Made by a program: the position numbers and the translations under genes. From Rubritepida flocculans DSM 14296 (GTDB lineage Bacteria > Pseudomonadota > Alphaproteobacteria > Acetobacterales > Acetobacteraceae), in assembly GCF_000425365.1 (NCBI RefSeq), contig NZ_AUDH01000004.1, positions 172,333-236,332 on the forward strand: 64,000 nucleotides of DNA, in the 5' to 3' direction. The notes below the pieces were generated by a model that worked only from the letters and a program-made list of their open reading frames with translations, was not told the DNA's origin and ran no database searches. This document shows, one piece after another, positions 44,397-52,381 of this stretch (positions are counted from its first letter, which is position 1; each line of letters begins with the position of its first letter).

Positions 44397-45151
44397 GGCT
44401 TGCGCCGCCCGAGCGCGATGTCGAACAGCACGTCGGGCGCCAGGTCATGCACGGTCCAGGCGAAGCGCAGCCCCTCGTCCACCCGCGCCACCTCGGGCAG
44501 GGCGAAGGCGGGGCGGCCGGAGCCCAGGATCATCGGCGCCACCGTCACGTGCAGCCGGTCGAGCAGCCCCGCCGCAAGGAAGCGCGAGACGGTCTGCCCG
44601 CCGCCCTCGACGAAGATGCGCGTGGCGCCGCGCGCGGCCAGGGCGCGCAGCAGGGCGGCGAGATCAAGGCCGCCTGACGCGTCGCACCCGATGCGCAGCA
44701 CCTCGGCCATGCCATGCCGGTCGGGGCCCTCGGCGGCGGTCACCAGCAGGGTGGGCGGGCCCTCGCGGAACAGGCGGAACCCCGCGCCGAGCCGGCGCGA
44801 GGGATCGAGCACCACGCGCAGCGGCGAGGGCCCGGGCACGAGGCGGGTGGTGAGCTGCGGGTCATCCTCGGCCACCGTGGCCGCGCCCACCACCACTGCG
44901 TGGCAGAGGGCGCGCAGCCGGTGGGTGTGGCGCAGATCGCCCTCGCCGCCGATCCAGCGGCTGTGGCCGCCGCGCGTGGCGATGCGCCCGTCCAGCGTCT
45001 GGGCGAGCCGGCCCACGACGATGCAGCCATCGGGCGCGGTCGGGGGGGCGAAGAGAGGGGCGAACAGGGAGGAGAGCGAACCCCCTTCGCCCTCCGCCGG
45101 CGCGCCCGCCAGCAGCGCCTGCCATTCCGCCTCGCCCGCCGCGCCGTCCAT
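44393..45151 (-). CDS. RibD C-terminal (dihydrofolate-reductase-like) reductase
   Basis: A 252-residue protein consisting only of the reductase half of RibD. GRLAQTLDGRIATRGGHSRW, then ALCHAVVVGAATVAEDDPQL and IFVEGGGQTVSRFL are the family motifs. The zinc deaminase half is missing, so it is not a complete riboflavin enzyme. Its start is the ATG at 45149-45151, 14 bases after the FlgN-like gene. Together with the next four genes it forms an uncharacterised set. Confidence 0.85.
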   Translation of the reverse strand: MDGAAGEAEWQALLAGAPAEGEGGSLSSLFAPLFAPPTAPDGCIVVGRLAQTLDGRIATRGGHSRWIGGEGDLRHTHRLRALCHAVVVGAATVAEDDPQLTTRLVPGPSPLRVVLDPSRRLGAGFRLFREGPPTLLVTAAEGPDRHGMAEVLRIGCDASGGLDLAALLRALAARGATRIFVEGGGQTVSRFLAAGLLDRLHVTVAPMILGSGRPAFALPEVARVDEGLRFAWTVHDLAPDVLFDIALGRRKP

Positions 45152-45165
45152 GCGGCGGGCTTCTG

Positions 45166-45567
45166 TCAGGCCCGCGTCGCCACCGCAAGGGCCGCCGCCT
45201 GGGGGGCGGGGCGATGGCGACCGGCCCGCCCATAGCCCGGCGCGGCCGTGTAGGGGCGGGTGGCCTGGGCGATGGTCTCGATCACGCGCGACTGCAGCGC
45301 GATGGCGTGCTCGAGCAGGCGACGGTTCTCCTGGCCGAGCTCGGCGAGCGCGGCGGCCAGGCGCTCGGCCTGGGCGCGGGTCTCGCCCTGGGCGCGGGCC
45401 TTCACCTGCTCGGCGGCGCGGGCGGCGGCGGCGAAGGCGTCGGTGGCCTGCACCTTGCGCGTGGCGAGGGCGGCGGCGCGCGTGAGGTCGAGCGCGGCCA
45501 GCGCCTCGTTCTCGGCGCGCAGCGCCTCGGCGAGGCGTTCTCCGGCGGCGATCACGGCGTCCATCAT
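45166..45567 (-). CDS. FlgN-like flagellar chaperone (probable)
   Basis: A 133-residue helical protein from the ATG at 45565-45567. The long coiled-coil region (AGERLAEALRAENEALAALD, LATRKVQATDAFAAAARAAE) and its place after the rod-binding gene in the flgI operon fit the FlgN family, which protects hook-associated proteins FlgK and FlgL before export. Sequence identity in this family is low, so the call rests largely on context. Its start overlaps the rod-binding gene by four bases. Confidence 0.6.
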   Translation of the reverse strand: MMDAVIAAGERLAEALRAENEALAALDLTRAAALATRKVQATDAFAAAARAAEQVKARAQGETRAQAERLAAALAELGQENRRLLEHAIALQSRVIETIAQATRPYTAAPGYGRAGRHRPAPQAAALAVATRA

Positions 45568-45875
45568 GGGCGGTTCTCCTGCGGGGTCTGTGTGGCGTTC
45601 TGCCGGCGCTCCATCTCGCGCAGCAGCATCTGGGTGAGGCCGATGCCGCCCCCCGCGCGCACGGCGGCGGCGGCGAAGGCATCCACCAGCATCGGCCGCC
45701 ACTGCGCCTCGGCCGAGCCGCCGCCGAAGGCGGAGCGCGAGCTGTCGAGCCCGGCGAAGGCGGGCTGGAGAAGCTGCGAGAGCACCTGCGCCTCGAAGCC
45801 CTGCGCTGCCTGGCGCATGCGCTCGGGGGTGGCGGCGCCGCCGCGCGGCGGCAGGGGGATGAGGGAGTCGATCAT
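45564..45875 (-). CDS. flgJ: Rod-binding protein (FlgJ N-terminal-like)
   Basis: A 103-residue protein with the rod-binding domain only (RQAAQGFEAQVLSQLLQPAF ... GIGLTQMLLREMER). It lacks the muramidase domain of enteric FlgJ, as is usual in Alphaproteobacteria, where a separate SltF-like enzyme cuts the wall. It acts as a rod cap in the periplasm. The start shares a base with the 25-codon ORF before it. Confidence 0.82.
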   Translation of the reverse strand: MIDSLIPLPPRGGAATPERMRQAAQGFEAQVLSQLLQPAFAGLDSSRSAFGGGSAEAQWRPMLVDAFAAAAVRAGGGIGLTQMLLREMERRQNATQTPQENRP

Positions 45876-45952
45876 CAGCGCAGCTCCGGCTCGGCCTGCC
45901 CCGCCGCGGAGCGGCCGAGGAAATCGGCGCTGCGGCCGGTCCTGTCCGTCAT
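45875..45952 (-). CDS. Possible 25-residue ORF between flgI and flgJ
   Basis: An ATG-to-TGA reading frame of 25 codons (MTDRTGRSADFLGRSAAGQA plus PELR-type end) fills the gap between flgI and flgJ exactly: it starts two bases after the flgI stop and its TGA overlaps the flgJ ATG (TGATG). The tight packing suggests it may be translated, either as a peptide or to couple flgJ translation to flgI. No family is recognised. Confidence 0.35.
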   Translation of the reverse strand: MTDRTGRSADFLGRSAAGQAEPELR

Positions 45953-45954
45953 TG

Positions 45955-47082
45955 TCAGCGCACCTCCAGCTCTGCTTGCAGCGCGCCGGCGGCGCGGATG
46001 GTCTGCAGGATGGTGATCAGGTCGCGCGGGCCCACGCCCAGGCTGTTCAGCCCGCGCACCAGCTCGGCCAGCGTCACGCCGCTCTGCAGCACGCCCATGC
46101 GGCGCTCGCCCTGGTCGTCCACCTCGATCTGGGTGCGCGGCACCACCACCGTCTCGCCTCCCGCCAGCGGGTTCGGCTGGCTCACCTGCGGCGTCTCGGT
46201 GATGCGGATGGTGAGGTTGCCCTGCGCGATCGCCACGGTGCTGACGCGCACATTGGCGCCCATGACGATGGTGCCCGAGGCCTCCTCGATCACCACGCGC
46301 GCCACCTGGTCGGGCTCCACCCGGAGCTGCTCGATCTCCACCATGAAGGCGAGGGGGTCGCGCCCGCGCAGCGCCAGCAGCACGGTGCGCGGGTCGGTGG
46401 CGCGGGCGGCGCCCGGGTGGCGGCGGTTGATGGCCCCGGCGATGCGCTGGGCCGTGGTGAAGTCCGGGTTGCGCAGGGAAAGGCGCAGCGTGTCGCGCCC
46501 CTGCAGGGCGAAGGGCACGCTGCGCTCGACGATGGCGCCGGAGGCGATGCGCGCCGCGGTGGGCACGCCGCGCTGCACCGAGGCGCCCGCGCCCCGCGCG
46601 GCGATGGCGCCCGTGGCCACCGTGCCCTGCGCCACCGCATAGACCTCGCCATCCGCGCCGAGCAGCGGCGTGACGAGCAGCGTGCCGCCGGTGAGGTTCG
46701 TCGCGTCGCCGAGCGAGGCGATGGCCACGTCGATGCGCGAGCCGGGCTGGGCGAAGGCGGGCAGGTTGGCCGTGACCATCACGGCGGCGATGTTGCGCGT
46801 GTCCAGCCGCGCCTCGTTGTCGCGCGTGTTCACGCCGAGCCGCTCCAGCATCCCCACCAGGGACTGGCGCGTGAAGATCGCGGTGCGCAGACGGTCCCCC
46901 GTGCCGGGCAGGCCGACGACCAGCCCGTAGCCGACGAGCTGGTTGTCGCGCACGCCCTCGACATCCGCGATGTCCTTGATGCGCACGGGCTGGGCCGCGG
47001 CCAGCGCGGGCGCGAGCAGCAGCAGGAGCAGCAGGGCGAGCGCGCCGCGTCTTTTCACCAAGCGGAAAGGATGCACCGTCAC
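45955..47082 (-). CDS. flgI: Flagellar P-ring protein FlgI
   Basis: A 375-residue periplasmic ring protein. It has a Sec signal peptide (basic start, then ALALLLLLLLAPALAAA) and the mature motif VRIKDIADVEGVRDNQLVGY, GLVVGLPGTGD, followed by the typical C-terminus. The start is a GTG at 47080-47082 with GAGG five bases upstream. A strong sigma-54 promoter lies about 30 bases upstream. It heads an operon with the 25-codon ORF, flgJ and the FlgN-like gene, possibly continuing into the genes downstream. Confidence 0.95.
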   Translation of the reverse strand: MTVHPFRLVKRRGALALLLLLLLAPALAAAQPVRIKDIADVEGVRDNQLVGYGLVVGLPGTGDRLRTAIFTRQSLVGMLERLGVNTRDNEARLDTRNIAAVMVTANLPAFAQPGSRIDVAIASLGDATNLTGGTLLVTPLLGADGEVYAVAQGTVATGAIAARGAGASVQRGVPTAARIASGAIVERSVPFALQGRDTLRLSLRNPDFTTAQRIAGAINRRHPGAARATDPRTVLLALRGRDPLAFMVEIEQLRVEPDQVARVVIEEASGTIVMGANVRVSTVAIAQGNLTIRITETPQVSQPNPLAGGETVVVPRTQIEVDDQGERRMGVLQSGVTLAELVRGLNSLGVGPRDLITILQTIRAAGALQAELEVR

Positions 47083-47112
47083 TGTCGCCTCACGGGTTGC
47101 TGCCCCTGCCTC

Positions 47113-47127
47113 GCAACCGGCGTGCCA
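47113..47127 (-). promoter_or_regulatory. Sigma-54 promoter of the flgI operon
   Basis: Read on the minus strand the site is TGGCACGCCGGTTGC, a full match to the -24/-12 consensus TGGCAC-N5-TTGC. The -12 GC lies 31 bases before the flgI start, leaving a leader of about 20 bases. The same 15 bases occur before flgF. In Caulobacter these late flagellar genes depend on sigma-54 with FlbD and FliX. Confidence 0.85.
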
Positions 47128-47221
47128 GCACCCCGGGGGCCAGGGGGCGGCGAAAGCTGCCCAGGCGGGGTGCGAAGCTGCCGGGGCCGGGCAGGAAGAC
47201 AGGAGGCGCGGAGGACAGGCG

Positions 47222-47632
47222 ATGGTGGAGCCGGTGCGGGGCTATGGGCTGGCGGGGCGTGCGGCGGTGCGCGCCCGGGCCGGGACGGGCGGCTTCCGTC
47301 TGCCGGCCGCGGAGGCCGAGGCCGCCGCCGCCGAGGCCGCCGCGCCCCTGGCCGCCGTGACCGCCAGCGCCCTTCTCGGCGCCGAGAGCGCCGCAAGCCC
47401 CGCCGAGCGCGACGCCGCGGCACGCCGCCGCGGGGGTGCGCTGCTCGATGCGCTGGCGGAGCTGCAGCGCGGGCTGCTGGGCGGTGGCGCGCGGCGCGCC
47501 GCGCTCGGCCGGCTGGCCGCGCTGGCCGAGGGCGAATCGGGGGCCGACCCTGCCCTGCGCGAGATCCTCGGTCAGATTTCCCTCCGCGCGCGGGTGGAGC
47601 TCGCGCGCCGGGGCGAGGAGCCGGGGGCCTGA
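47222..47632 (+). CDS. fliX: Flagellar assembly regulator FliX
   Basis: A 136-residue protein, Ala/Arg-rich at first, with the helical C-terminal half conserved in FliX (GALLDALAELQRGLLGG, then DPALREILGQISLRARVELA). In Caulobacter, FliX is a trans-acting partner of FlbD that couples class II basal-body assembly to sigma-54 transcription, and its gene is divergent from flgI exactly as here. The ATG at 47222 follows GGAGGACAGGCG. Confidence 0.82.
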   Translation: MVEPVRGYGLAGRAAVRARAGTGGFRLPAAEAEAAAAEAAAPLAAVTASALLGAESAASPAERDAAARRRGGALLDALAELQRGLLGGGARRAALGRLAALAEGESGADPALREILGQISLRARVELARRGEEPGA

Positions 47633-47643
47633 CACGGCCCGGT

Positions 47644-47689
47644 CGGCGCAATCCCGCTCGGCGCAAACCCGCTGGAGGCCAAACCCGCT
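47644..47689. repeat. Three short tandem repeats between fliX and dksA
   Basis: CGGCGCAATCCCGCT (47644-47658) is followed directly by CGGCGCAAACCCGCT (47659-47673), with one mismatch, and by a diverged third copy ending AAACCCGCT (to 47689). They lie in the fliX-dksA gap, 35-80 bases upstream of the likely dksA promoter. No function is known. Confidence 0.5.
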
Positions 47690-47721
47690 GGCGGGTCATC
47701 CACTTGTCGCGATTGACCCCC

Positions 47722-47750
47722 TTGTTGGCGGCCACGCTCTCCCCTAGACA
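47722..47750 (+). promoter_or_regulatory. Candidate sigma-70 promoter of dksA
   Basis: TTGTTG at 47722-47727 and TAGACA at 47745-47750 are separated by 17 bases, ideal spacing for a housekeeping promoter. It lies about 65 bases before the dksA ATG. The match to consensus is moderate. Confidence 0.45.
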
Positions 47751-47815
47751 GCGGCCAGCCCTTGGAACCGCGGCTGACGCCGGGTTGGCCGCACAACAAG
47801 GCGAGGCAAACGCTC

Positions 47816-48232
47816 ATGGTTGTGACCCTGCCGCCGGACTACCGTCCCTCCGAGGACGAGGAGTTCATGAACGCGCTGCAGCAGGAGTATTTCCGCCAGA
47901 AGCTGCTGCGCTGGCGCCACGAGTTGCTGCGCGAGGCGGGCGTGACCCTCAACTCCCTCTCCGCCGGCGGGATTGCCGAGGCCGATCTGACCGACCGCGC
48001 CAGCGTCGAGACGGACCGCGCCCTGGAACTGCGCACCCGCGACCGCGCGCGCAAGCTCATCGCCAAGATCGATCAGGCGCTGGAGCGGATCGAGAACGGC
48101 ACCTACGGCTATTGCGAGGAGACGGGCGAGCCCATCGGCCTTCGCCGGCTCGAGGCGCGGCCCATCGCCACCCTCTCCATCGAGGCGCAGGAGCGCCACG
48201 AGCGGATGGAGAAGGTCCACCGCGACGACTGA
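47816..48232 (+). CDS. dksA: RNA polymerase-binding transcription factor DksA, one-cysteine type
   Basis: A 138-residue DksA from the ATG at 47816 (MVVTLPPDYRPSEDEEFM), with a GGCGAGG ribosome site; a start 18 codons earlier is possible. It has a coiled coil with the DRAS loop (LTDRASVETDRALELRTRDR; Asp and Ala tip residues kept) and then the zinc-finger region YGYCEETGEPIGLRRLEARP. Only one of the four zinc cysteines is kept, as in the redox-insensitive alphaproteobacterial variants. It modulates rRNA and stress promoters with ppGpp. It converges with the SRAP gene. Confidence 0.93.
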   Translation: MVVTLPPDYRPSEDEEFMNALQQEYFRQKLLRWRHELLREAGVTLNSLSAGGIAEADLTDRASVETDRALELRTRDRARKLIAKIDQALERIENGTYGYCEETGEPIGLRRLEARPIATLSIEAQERHERMEKVHRDD

Positions 48233-48235
48233 CGC

Positions 48236-48958
48236 TCACGGGTCGTTCGCGCGCGGCGGCGGGTCGTCGAGTTCCGGGGGCGGCTGGGCGGCCGGGTCGC
48301 GCGCCAGCAGCCCGGGGTCGTTCTCCGCCACACGCCCCACCCGGGCGGAGACGGGCCAGAAGGCCAGCAGCGCATCTTCCGCCGGGCGCAGCAGGGCCAG
48401 CAGCGCCGCCTCGTCCTCGCCCGTGAGCCAGGGATCCCAGGCCTCGGGCGGCAGGATCACCGGCATGCGCGCGTGCAGCAGCGCCTGGCGGCCGGCGGCG
48501 GCGGTGGTGATGATGGTGTAGCTGCGCAGCCAGGCTCCGTCGGGCTGGCGCCAGCCCTCCCACAGCCCCGCGCAGGCCATGGGCGCGCCCGAGCGCAGCG
48601 CGCAGGCATAGGGCTGGTTGCGCCCGCCCTCGGCGCGCCATTCGTAGAAGCCGTCCATGGGCACGAGGCAGCGGCGCTTGCGGAAGGCCTCGCGGAAGCT
48701 CGGCTTCACCGCCACCGAATCGTCGCGCGCGTTCATCAGCCGCGCCGCAGCCGAGGCGTCCTTCGCCCAGCGGGGCACGAGGCCCCAGCGCAGCAGGTCG
48801 AGGTGGCGCGCGCCGGTCTCGGGGTGGCGGCGCAGCACGAGGGAATCCTGGGTGGGCGCGATGTTCCAGCTCGGCGCGAAGTTGGGCGTGGGGTTGGCGG
48901 CGCCGAAATGGCGCGCCAGCGCGGCCGGATCGCGGTGGAGGAAATAGCGCCCGCACAT
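48236..48958 (-). CDS. SOS response-associated peptidase (SRAP/YedK family)
   Basis: A 240-residue SRAP protein. The catalytic Cys2 is exposed after Met removal (MCGRYFLHRDP), with WNIAPTQ, LMNARDDSVAVKPSFR, MDGFYEW (active Glu) and the His-Arg of HARMPVIL all present. Such proteins form thiazolidine crosslinks with abasic sites in single-stranded DNA. It sits between dksA and the GMC oxidoreductase gene, interrupting the flagellar genes. Confidence 0.93.
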   Translation of the reverse strand: MCGRYFLHRDPAALARHFGAANPTPNFAPSWNIAPTQDSLVLRRHPETGARHLDLLRWGLVPRWAKDASAAARLMNARDDSVAVKPSFREAFRKRRCLVPMDGFYEWRAEGGRNQPYACALRSGAPMACAGLWEGWRQPDGAWLRSYTIITTAAAGRQALLHARMPVILPPEAWDPWLTGEDEAALLALLRPAEDALLAFWPVSARVGRVAENDPGLLARDPAAQPPPELDDPPPRANDP

Positions 48959-48995
48959 GCTCAGGCACGGCCGCGACGGCGGGCCGGGGCGCGCC

Positions 48996-50627
48996 TCACG
49001 CCGCTTCCGTCTCCGCCTCCCGCCCGCGGATGAAGTCGCTCGCCTTCTCGGCGATCATCAGCGTGGTGGCGTAGGTGTTGGCGCTGGTCATGGAGGGCAT
49101 GATCGAGGCGTCCACCACGCGCAGCCCCGCGAGGCCGTGCACGCGCAGCCGGTCGTCCACCACCGCCGTCGGGTCGGTGGCGGGGCCCATGCGGCAGGTG
49201 CCGATGAGGTGATAGGTCGTGCTGCCGTTGCGGTAGGCGAAGTCGAGCAGCTCGTCGTCGCTCTGCGCCTGCGGTCCCGGCAGCGTCTCGGCCTCGATGA
49301 AGGGCTGCATCTCGGGCGTGTTCAGCGCGCGGCGCAGGAAGCGGATGCCAGCGAGGTGCACGCGCCTGTCCATCTCGTGCGCGAGGTAGTTGGGCTGGAT
49401 CTCCGGATCCTCGAACACGTCGCGGCTCTTCGCGCGCACCCAGCCCGTGCTCTCGGGCCGGTGCTGCCAGGCGCCGGCCGTCATGCCCGGGTAGTCGTCC
49501 AGCACATAGACCTGCCCCTCCTTGTAGCTGCCGGGGGTGAAGACGCATTGCAGGTCGGGCTGGTCGAGCCCCTCGAAGCTCTTCCAGAACACATAGACCA
49601 CCGAGGGCACGATCGCGAGGATGGAGGGCAGCCCCGCCCCCCAGCGCAGCACCTGGCCCGCGAGGCGCGCGCCCTTGCTGAGCTCGTTCAGCGTCACCGT
49701 GCCGGGCTTTGCGCGCATGACGATGCGGCTTGCGTAGTGGTCGCGGAAATTCTCGCCCACGCCGGGGAGTTCGTGCCGCACCTCGACGCCGATTTGCTGC
49801 AGCAGCCAGGCCGGGCCGATGCCGCTGACCTGCAAGAGCCGCGCGCTGTTCACCGTGCCGCCGCAAAGGATCACCTCGCGCCGCGCCCGCACCTCCACGG
49901 GCTCGCCGCCGCGCGCGCGCAGGTAGCGCACGCCCACGGCGCGCCGGCCCTCGAGGATGATCTCGCTCGCGCGCGCCTCGGTGCGCAGATCGAGGTTGGG
50001 CCGGCCGAGCGCCTTGTGCAGGAAGGCGCGATAGGCCGAGACGCGCCGCCCGTTGAGGATGGCGCGCTGGAAATAGCCCACCCCCGCCTGGTCGCCCGAA
50101 TTGTAGTCGGGGTTGCGCGGGATGCCCATGTTCACGCAGCCGGCGATGAAGGCCTCGGTGAGCGGGGAGGTCCAGTCCGTGTCGGTGACGGGGATGCCCT
50201 GCTCGCGCCCGCGCTTGTCGGGCTCGCCATAGCCGATGCGGCGCTCGGTGCGGCGATAGTAGGGCAGGCAGTCCTCGTAGCCCCAGCCGCGGTTGCCGCG
50301 CTGGGCCCATGAGTCGAGATCGCCGGGCTGGCCGCGGTTGTAGATCATCCCGTTGATGGAGGAGGAGCCGCCGAGCGTGCGCCCCTGCACGGTGGCGATG
50401 CCCCGCCCGCCCGTGCGCTCGGTGGGCGCGGTGCGGAACTGCCAGGTGACGTCGGGATTCTTCAGCGTCTTGATGAAGCCCGCGGGGATGTGGATGAAGG
50501 GGTTGCGGTCCTTCGGCCCGGCCTCGAGGACGCAGACGCGGCTTGCCCCGTCCTCGGTGAGCCGCGCCGCGAGCAGCGAGCCCGCGGCGCCGCAGCCCAC
50601 GATCACGTAGTCGAATTCCTCCGCCAT
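48996..50627 (-). CDS. GMC family FAD-dependent oxidoreductase (choline dehydrogenase-like)
   Basis: A 543-residue flavoprotein. The FAD-binding N-terminus is DYVIVGCGAAGSLLAARL, the GMC signature is GRTLGGSSSINGMIYNRG, and the C-terminal catalytic His and Asn lie in YHLIGTCRMG and SANTYATTLMIAEKASD. Family members oxidise primary alcohols such as choline. Without the neighbouring aldehyde dehydrogenase or regulator expected for betaine synthesis, the substrate is open. It separates dksA/SRAP from flgH on the minus strand. Confidence 0.92.
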   Translation of the reverse strand: MAEEFDYVIVGCGAAGSLLAARLTEDGASRVCVLEAGPKDRNPFIHIPAGFIKTLKNPDVTWQFRTAPTERTGGRGIATVQGRTLGGSSSINGMIYNRGQPGDLDSWAQRGNRGWGYEDCLPYYRRTERRIGYGEPDKRGREQGIPVTDTDWTSPLTEAFIAGCVNMGIPRNPDYNSGDQAGVGYFQRAILNGRRVSAYRAFLHKALGRPNLDLRTEARASEIILEGRRAVGVRYLRARGGEPVEVRARREVILCGGTVNSARLLQVSGIGPAWLLQQIGVEVRHELPGVGENFRDHYASRIVMRAKPGTVTLNELSKGARLAGQVLRWGAGLPSILAIVPSVVYVFWKSFEGLDQPDLQCVFTPGSYKEGQVYVLDDYPGMTAGAWQHRPESTGWVRAKSRDVFEDPEIQPNYLAHEMDRRVHLAGIRFLRRALNTPEMQPFIEAETLPGPQAQSDDELLDFAYRNGSTTYHLIGTCRMGPATDPTAVVDDRLRVHGLAGLRVVDASIMPSMTSANTYATTLMIAEKASDFIRGREAETEAA

Positions 50628-50699
50628 GGCGCTTCCCCCGAACCTCTCGGGGGAAGCCTAGAGCAGATCGCCCCAGGGCGGAAATCCGCGCCGCCCGGA

Positions 50700-51437
50700 T
50701 CAGAAGGGCAGCAGGATGTCCAGAAGCTGCTGGCCGAGCCTCGGCTGCTGAATGTCGCTCAGCGCGCCGCGCCCGCCATAGGAGATGCGCGCCTCCGCCA
50801 GCCGGTCGTGGCGGATGGTGTTGTCGGAGGCGATGTCCTGCGGGCGGACGATGCCCTGCACCGTCAGCTCGCGCAGCTCGTTGTTCACCCGCACCTCCTG
50901 CCGGCCCGTGACCACCATGTTCCCGTTGGGCAGGGTCTGCGTGATCACGGCGGCGAGGCGCAGCGTCACCTGCTCGTTGCGGCGCACCGTGCCGTTGCCG
51001 TCGCTGTTGCCGGTGCTGGAGGTGTTCACCAGCCGGTCGGGCGAGACGCTGTTGGGCAGGATGCGCCCCGTGCTCGCCTCGAGGCCGAGCAGGTTCGGCA
51101 CGCCCATCTGCTCGCCGCCCGTGCGGCTGCGCTGGGTGCGATTCTGCAACTGCGCCTCGTCGGCGATGGAGACGAGGATGGTGATGAGATCGCCCACCTG
51201 CGCCGCGCGCTGGTCGCGCAGGAAGGTGCGGCTGCCCGGCCGCCAGAGCGAGTTGGCGAGCGGCGGCGCCTCCTGCGGCGCGGGCATGGGCATGGAGACG
51301 GGCCGCCAGGCGGGGTCGCGCGTCGGGTCCGTCACCGGCGAGAGCGGCGGCGGGCGGCCGACGCGCGAGAGGCGCTCGGCCTGGCCGCAGGCCGTGAGCA
51401 GGAGCAGCGCGGCGAGCGCGGGCAGGGCGGCCTTCAT
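50700..51437 (-). CDS. flgH: Flagellar L-ring protein FlgH
   Basis: A 245-residue outer-membrane lipoprotein. The signal sequence ends in the lipobox LLTAC. The mature part contains SLWRPGSRTFLRDQRAAQVG, DLITILVSIADEAQL and the C-terminal GRQEVRVNNELRELTVQGIV. It forms the L ring around the rod. It is the last gene of flgF-flgG-flgA-flgH and overlaps flgA by four bases. Confidence 0.95.
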   Translation of the reverse strand: MKAALPALAALLLLTACGQAERLSRVGRPPPLSPVTDPTRDPAWRPVSMPMPAPQEAPPLANSLWRPGSRTFLRDQRAAQVGDLITILVSIADEAQLQNRTQRSRTGGEQMGVPNLLGLEASTGRILPNSVSPDRLVNTSSTGNSDGNGTVRRNEQVTLRLAAVITQTLPNGNMVVTGRQEVRVNNELRELTVQGIVRPQDIASDNTIRHDRLAEARISYGGRGALSDIQQPRLGQQLLDILLPF

Positions 51438-52381
51438 CGCACACCCACCGGGATGCTGCCCATCGCCACCCGCACCCGTCCGGGCGCGACGGCGATGCCC
51501 TCCACCACTTGGCGCGAGGCGAGGTTCATCACCGGCACGCTCATGCCGCGCGCCGCGCTCTCGAGCGCCCGGCCCTGGGCGGTGAGCTGGAGGCCGGGCG
51601 CGTCGAGCAGCAGCGTCACGAGTCCGTTCTTCGCGACGATGGAGGGCGGGCCGAGGTCGATCAGCGCGAAGCCCTGCTCGGCCGCCATGGGCCGGCGCAG
51701 CTCCTGGCCCACCACCTGGTCGAGCCGCTGCGCCTGGCCGGGGCGCACGCGCTCGGCCCGCAGCCGGGCGAGGCGCGCATCTGCGGGGCCCACGATCTCG
51801 CCGAGCGCGAGGCGGCGCGTGGCCACCACCACGGGCAGCGTGGGCACGGCGCGGCCGGCAAGCCGCATGCGGTTCGCGGGCATGCCATCGGCCAGCACTA
51901 CGAGGGTGGCGGCGAAGCGCAGGCCCGGCTGCTCCACCGCCAGCCCCTCGAGCGCGAGCTGGAAGAAGGCCGAGGCCGGCACCATGGGCGGGATCAGCCC
52001 GGGCAGCTCGATCTCCATCTCCGGCTCGACGCCGTGTCGCGAGAGCTCCTCGCGCAGCAGCGCCTCGATCTCGGCGCGGGGGATGGGCCGTCCTGGCCGC
52101 TCCACCACCGCGCGTTCGCTCCCCGTCATGGGGCGCCAGGGCACGCCGTACTGGCGCGCGATGTTCAAGAGGTTCTGCGTCTCGAGCACCATGCGCCGGC
52201 CGGGCAGCGGGGCGGCGGCGAGCACCGTCTGCGCGCGCGGGCCGGCGTTCTCGAACAGGTCGGACAGGCGCAGCACCTCCGCCTCCAGCAGCACCTGGGG
52301 GCGGAGGAGGGCGGGGCCCTCGGCGCGCGCCGCCGGCGCGGCGAGGGCGAGGGGAAGCAGGAGGAGGGAGCGGCGGAGCAT
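51434..52381 (-). CDS. flgA: Flagellar basal body P-ring formation protein FlgA
   Basis: A 315-residue periplasmic chaperone with a Sec signal peptide (LRRSLLLLPLALAAPAARA) and a C-terminal SAF-type domain (VVVATRRLALGEIVGPADAR, VGQELRRPMAAEQGF). It assists P-ring assembly from FlgI. It shares one base with the flgG stop and overlaps flgH. Confidence 0.92.
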   Translation of the reverse strand: MLRRSLLLLPLALAAPAARAEGPALLRPQVLLEAEVLRLSDLFENAGPRAQTVLAAAPLPGRRMVLETQNLLNIARQYGVPWRPMTGSERAVVERPGRPIPRAEIEALLREELSRHGVEPEMEIELPGLIPPMVPASAFFQLALEGLAVEQPGLRFAATLVVLADGMPANRMRLAGRAVPTLPVVVATRRLALGEIVGPADARLARLRAERVRPGQAQRLDQVVGQELRRPMAAEQGFALIDLGPPSIVAKNGLVTLLLDAPGLQLTAQGRALESAARGMSVPVMNLASRQVVEGIAVAPGRVRVAMGSIPVGVR

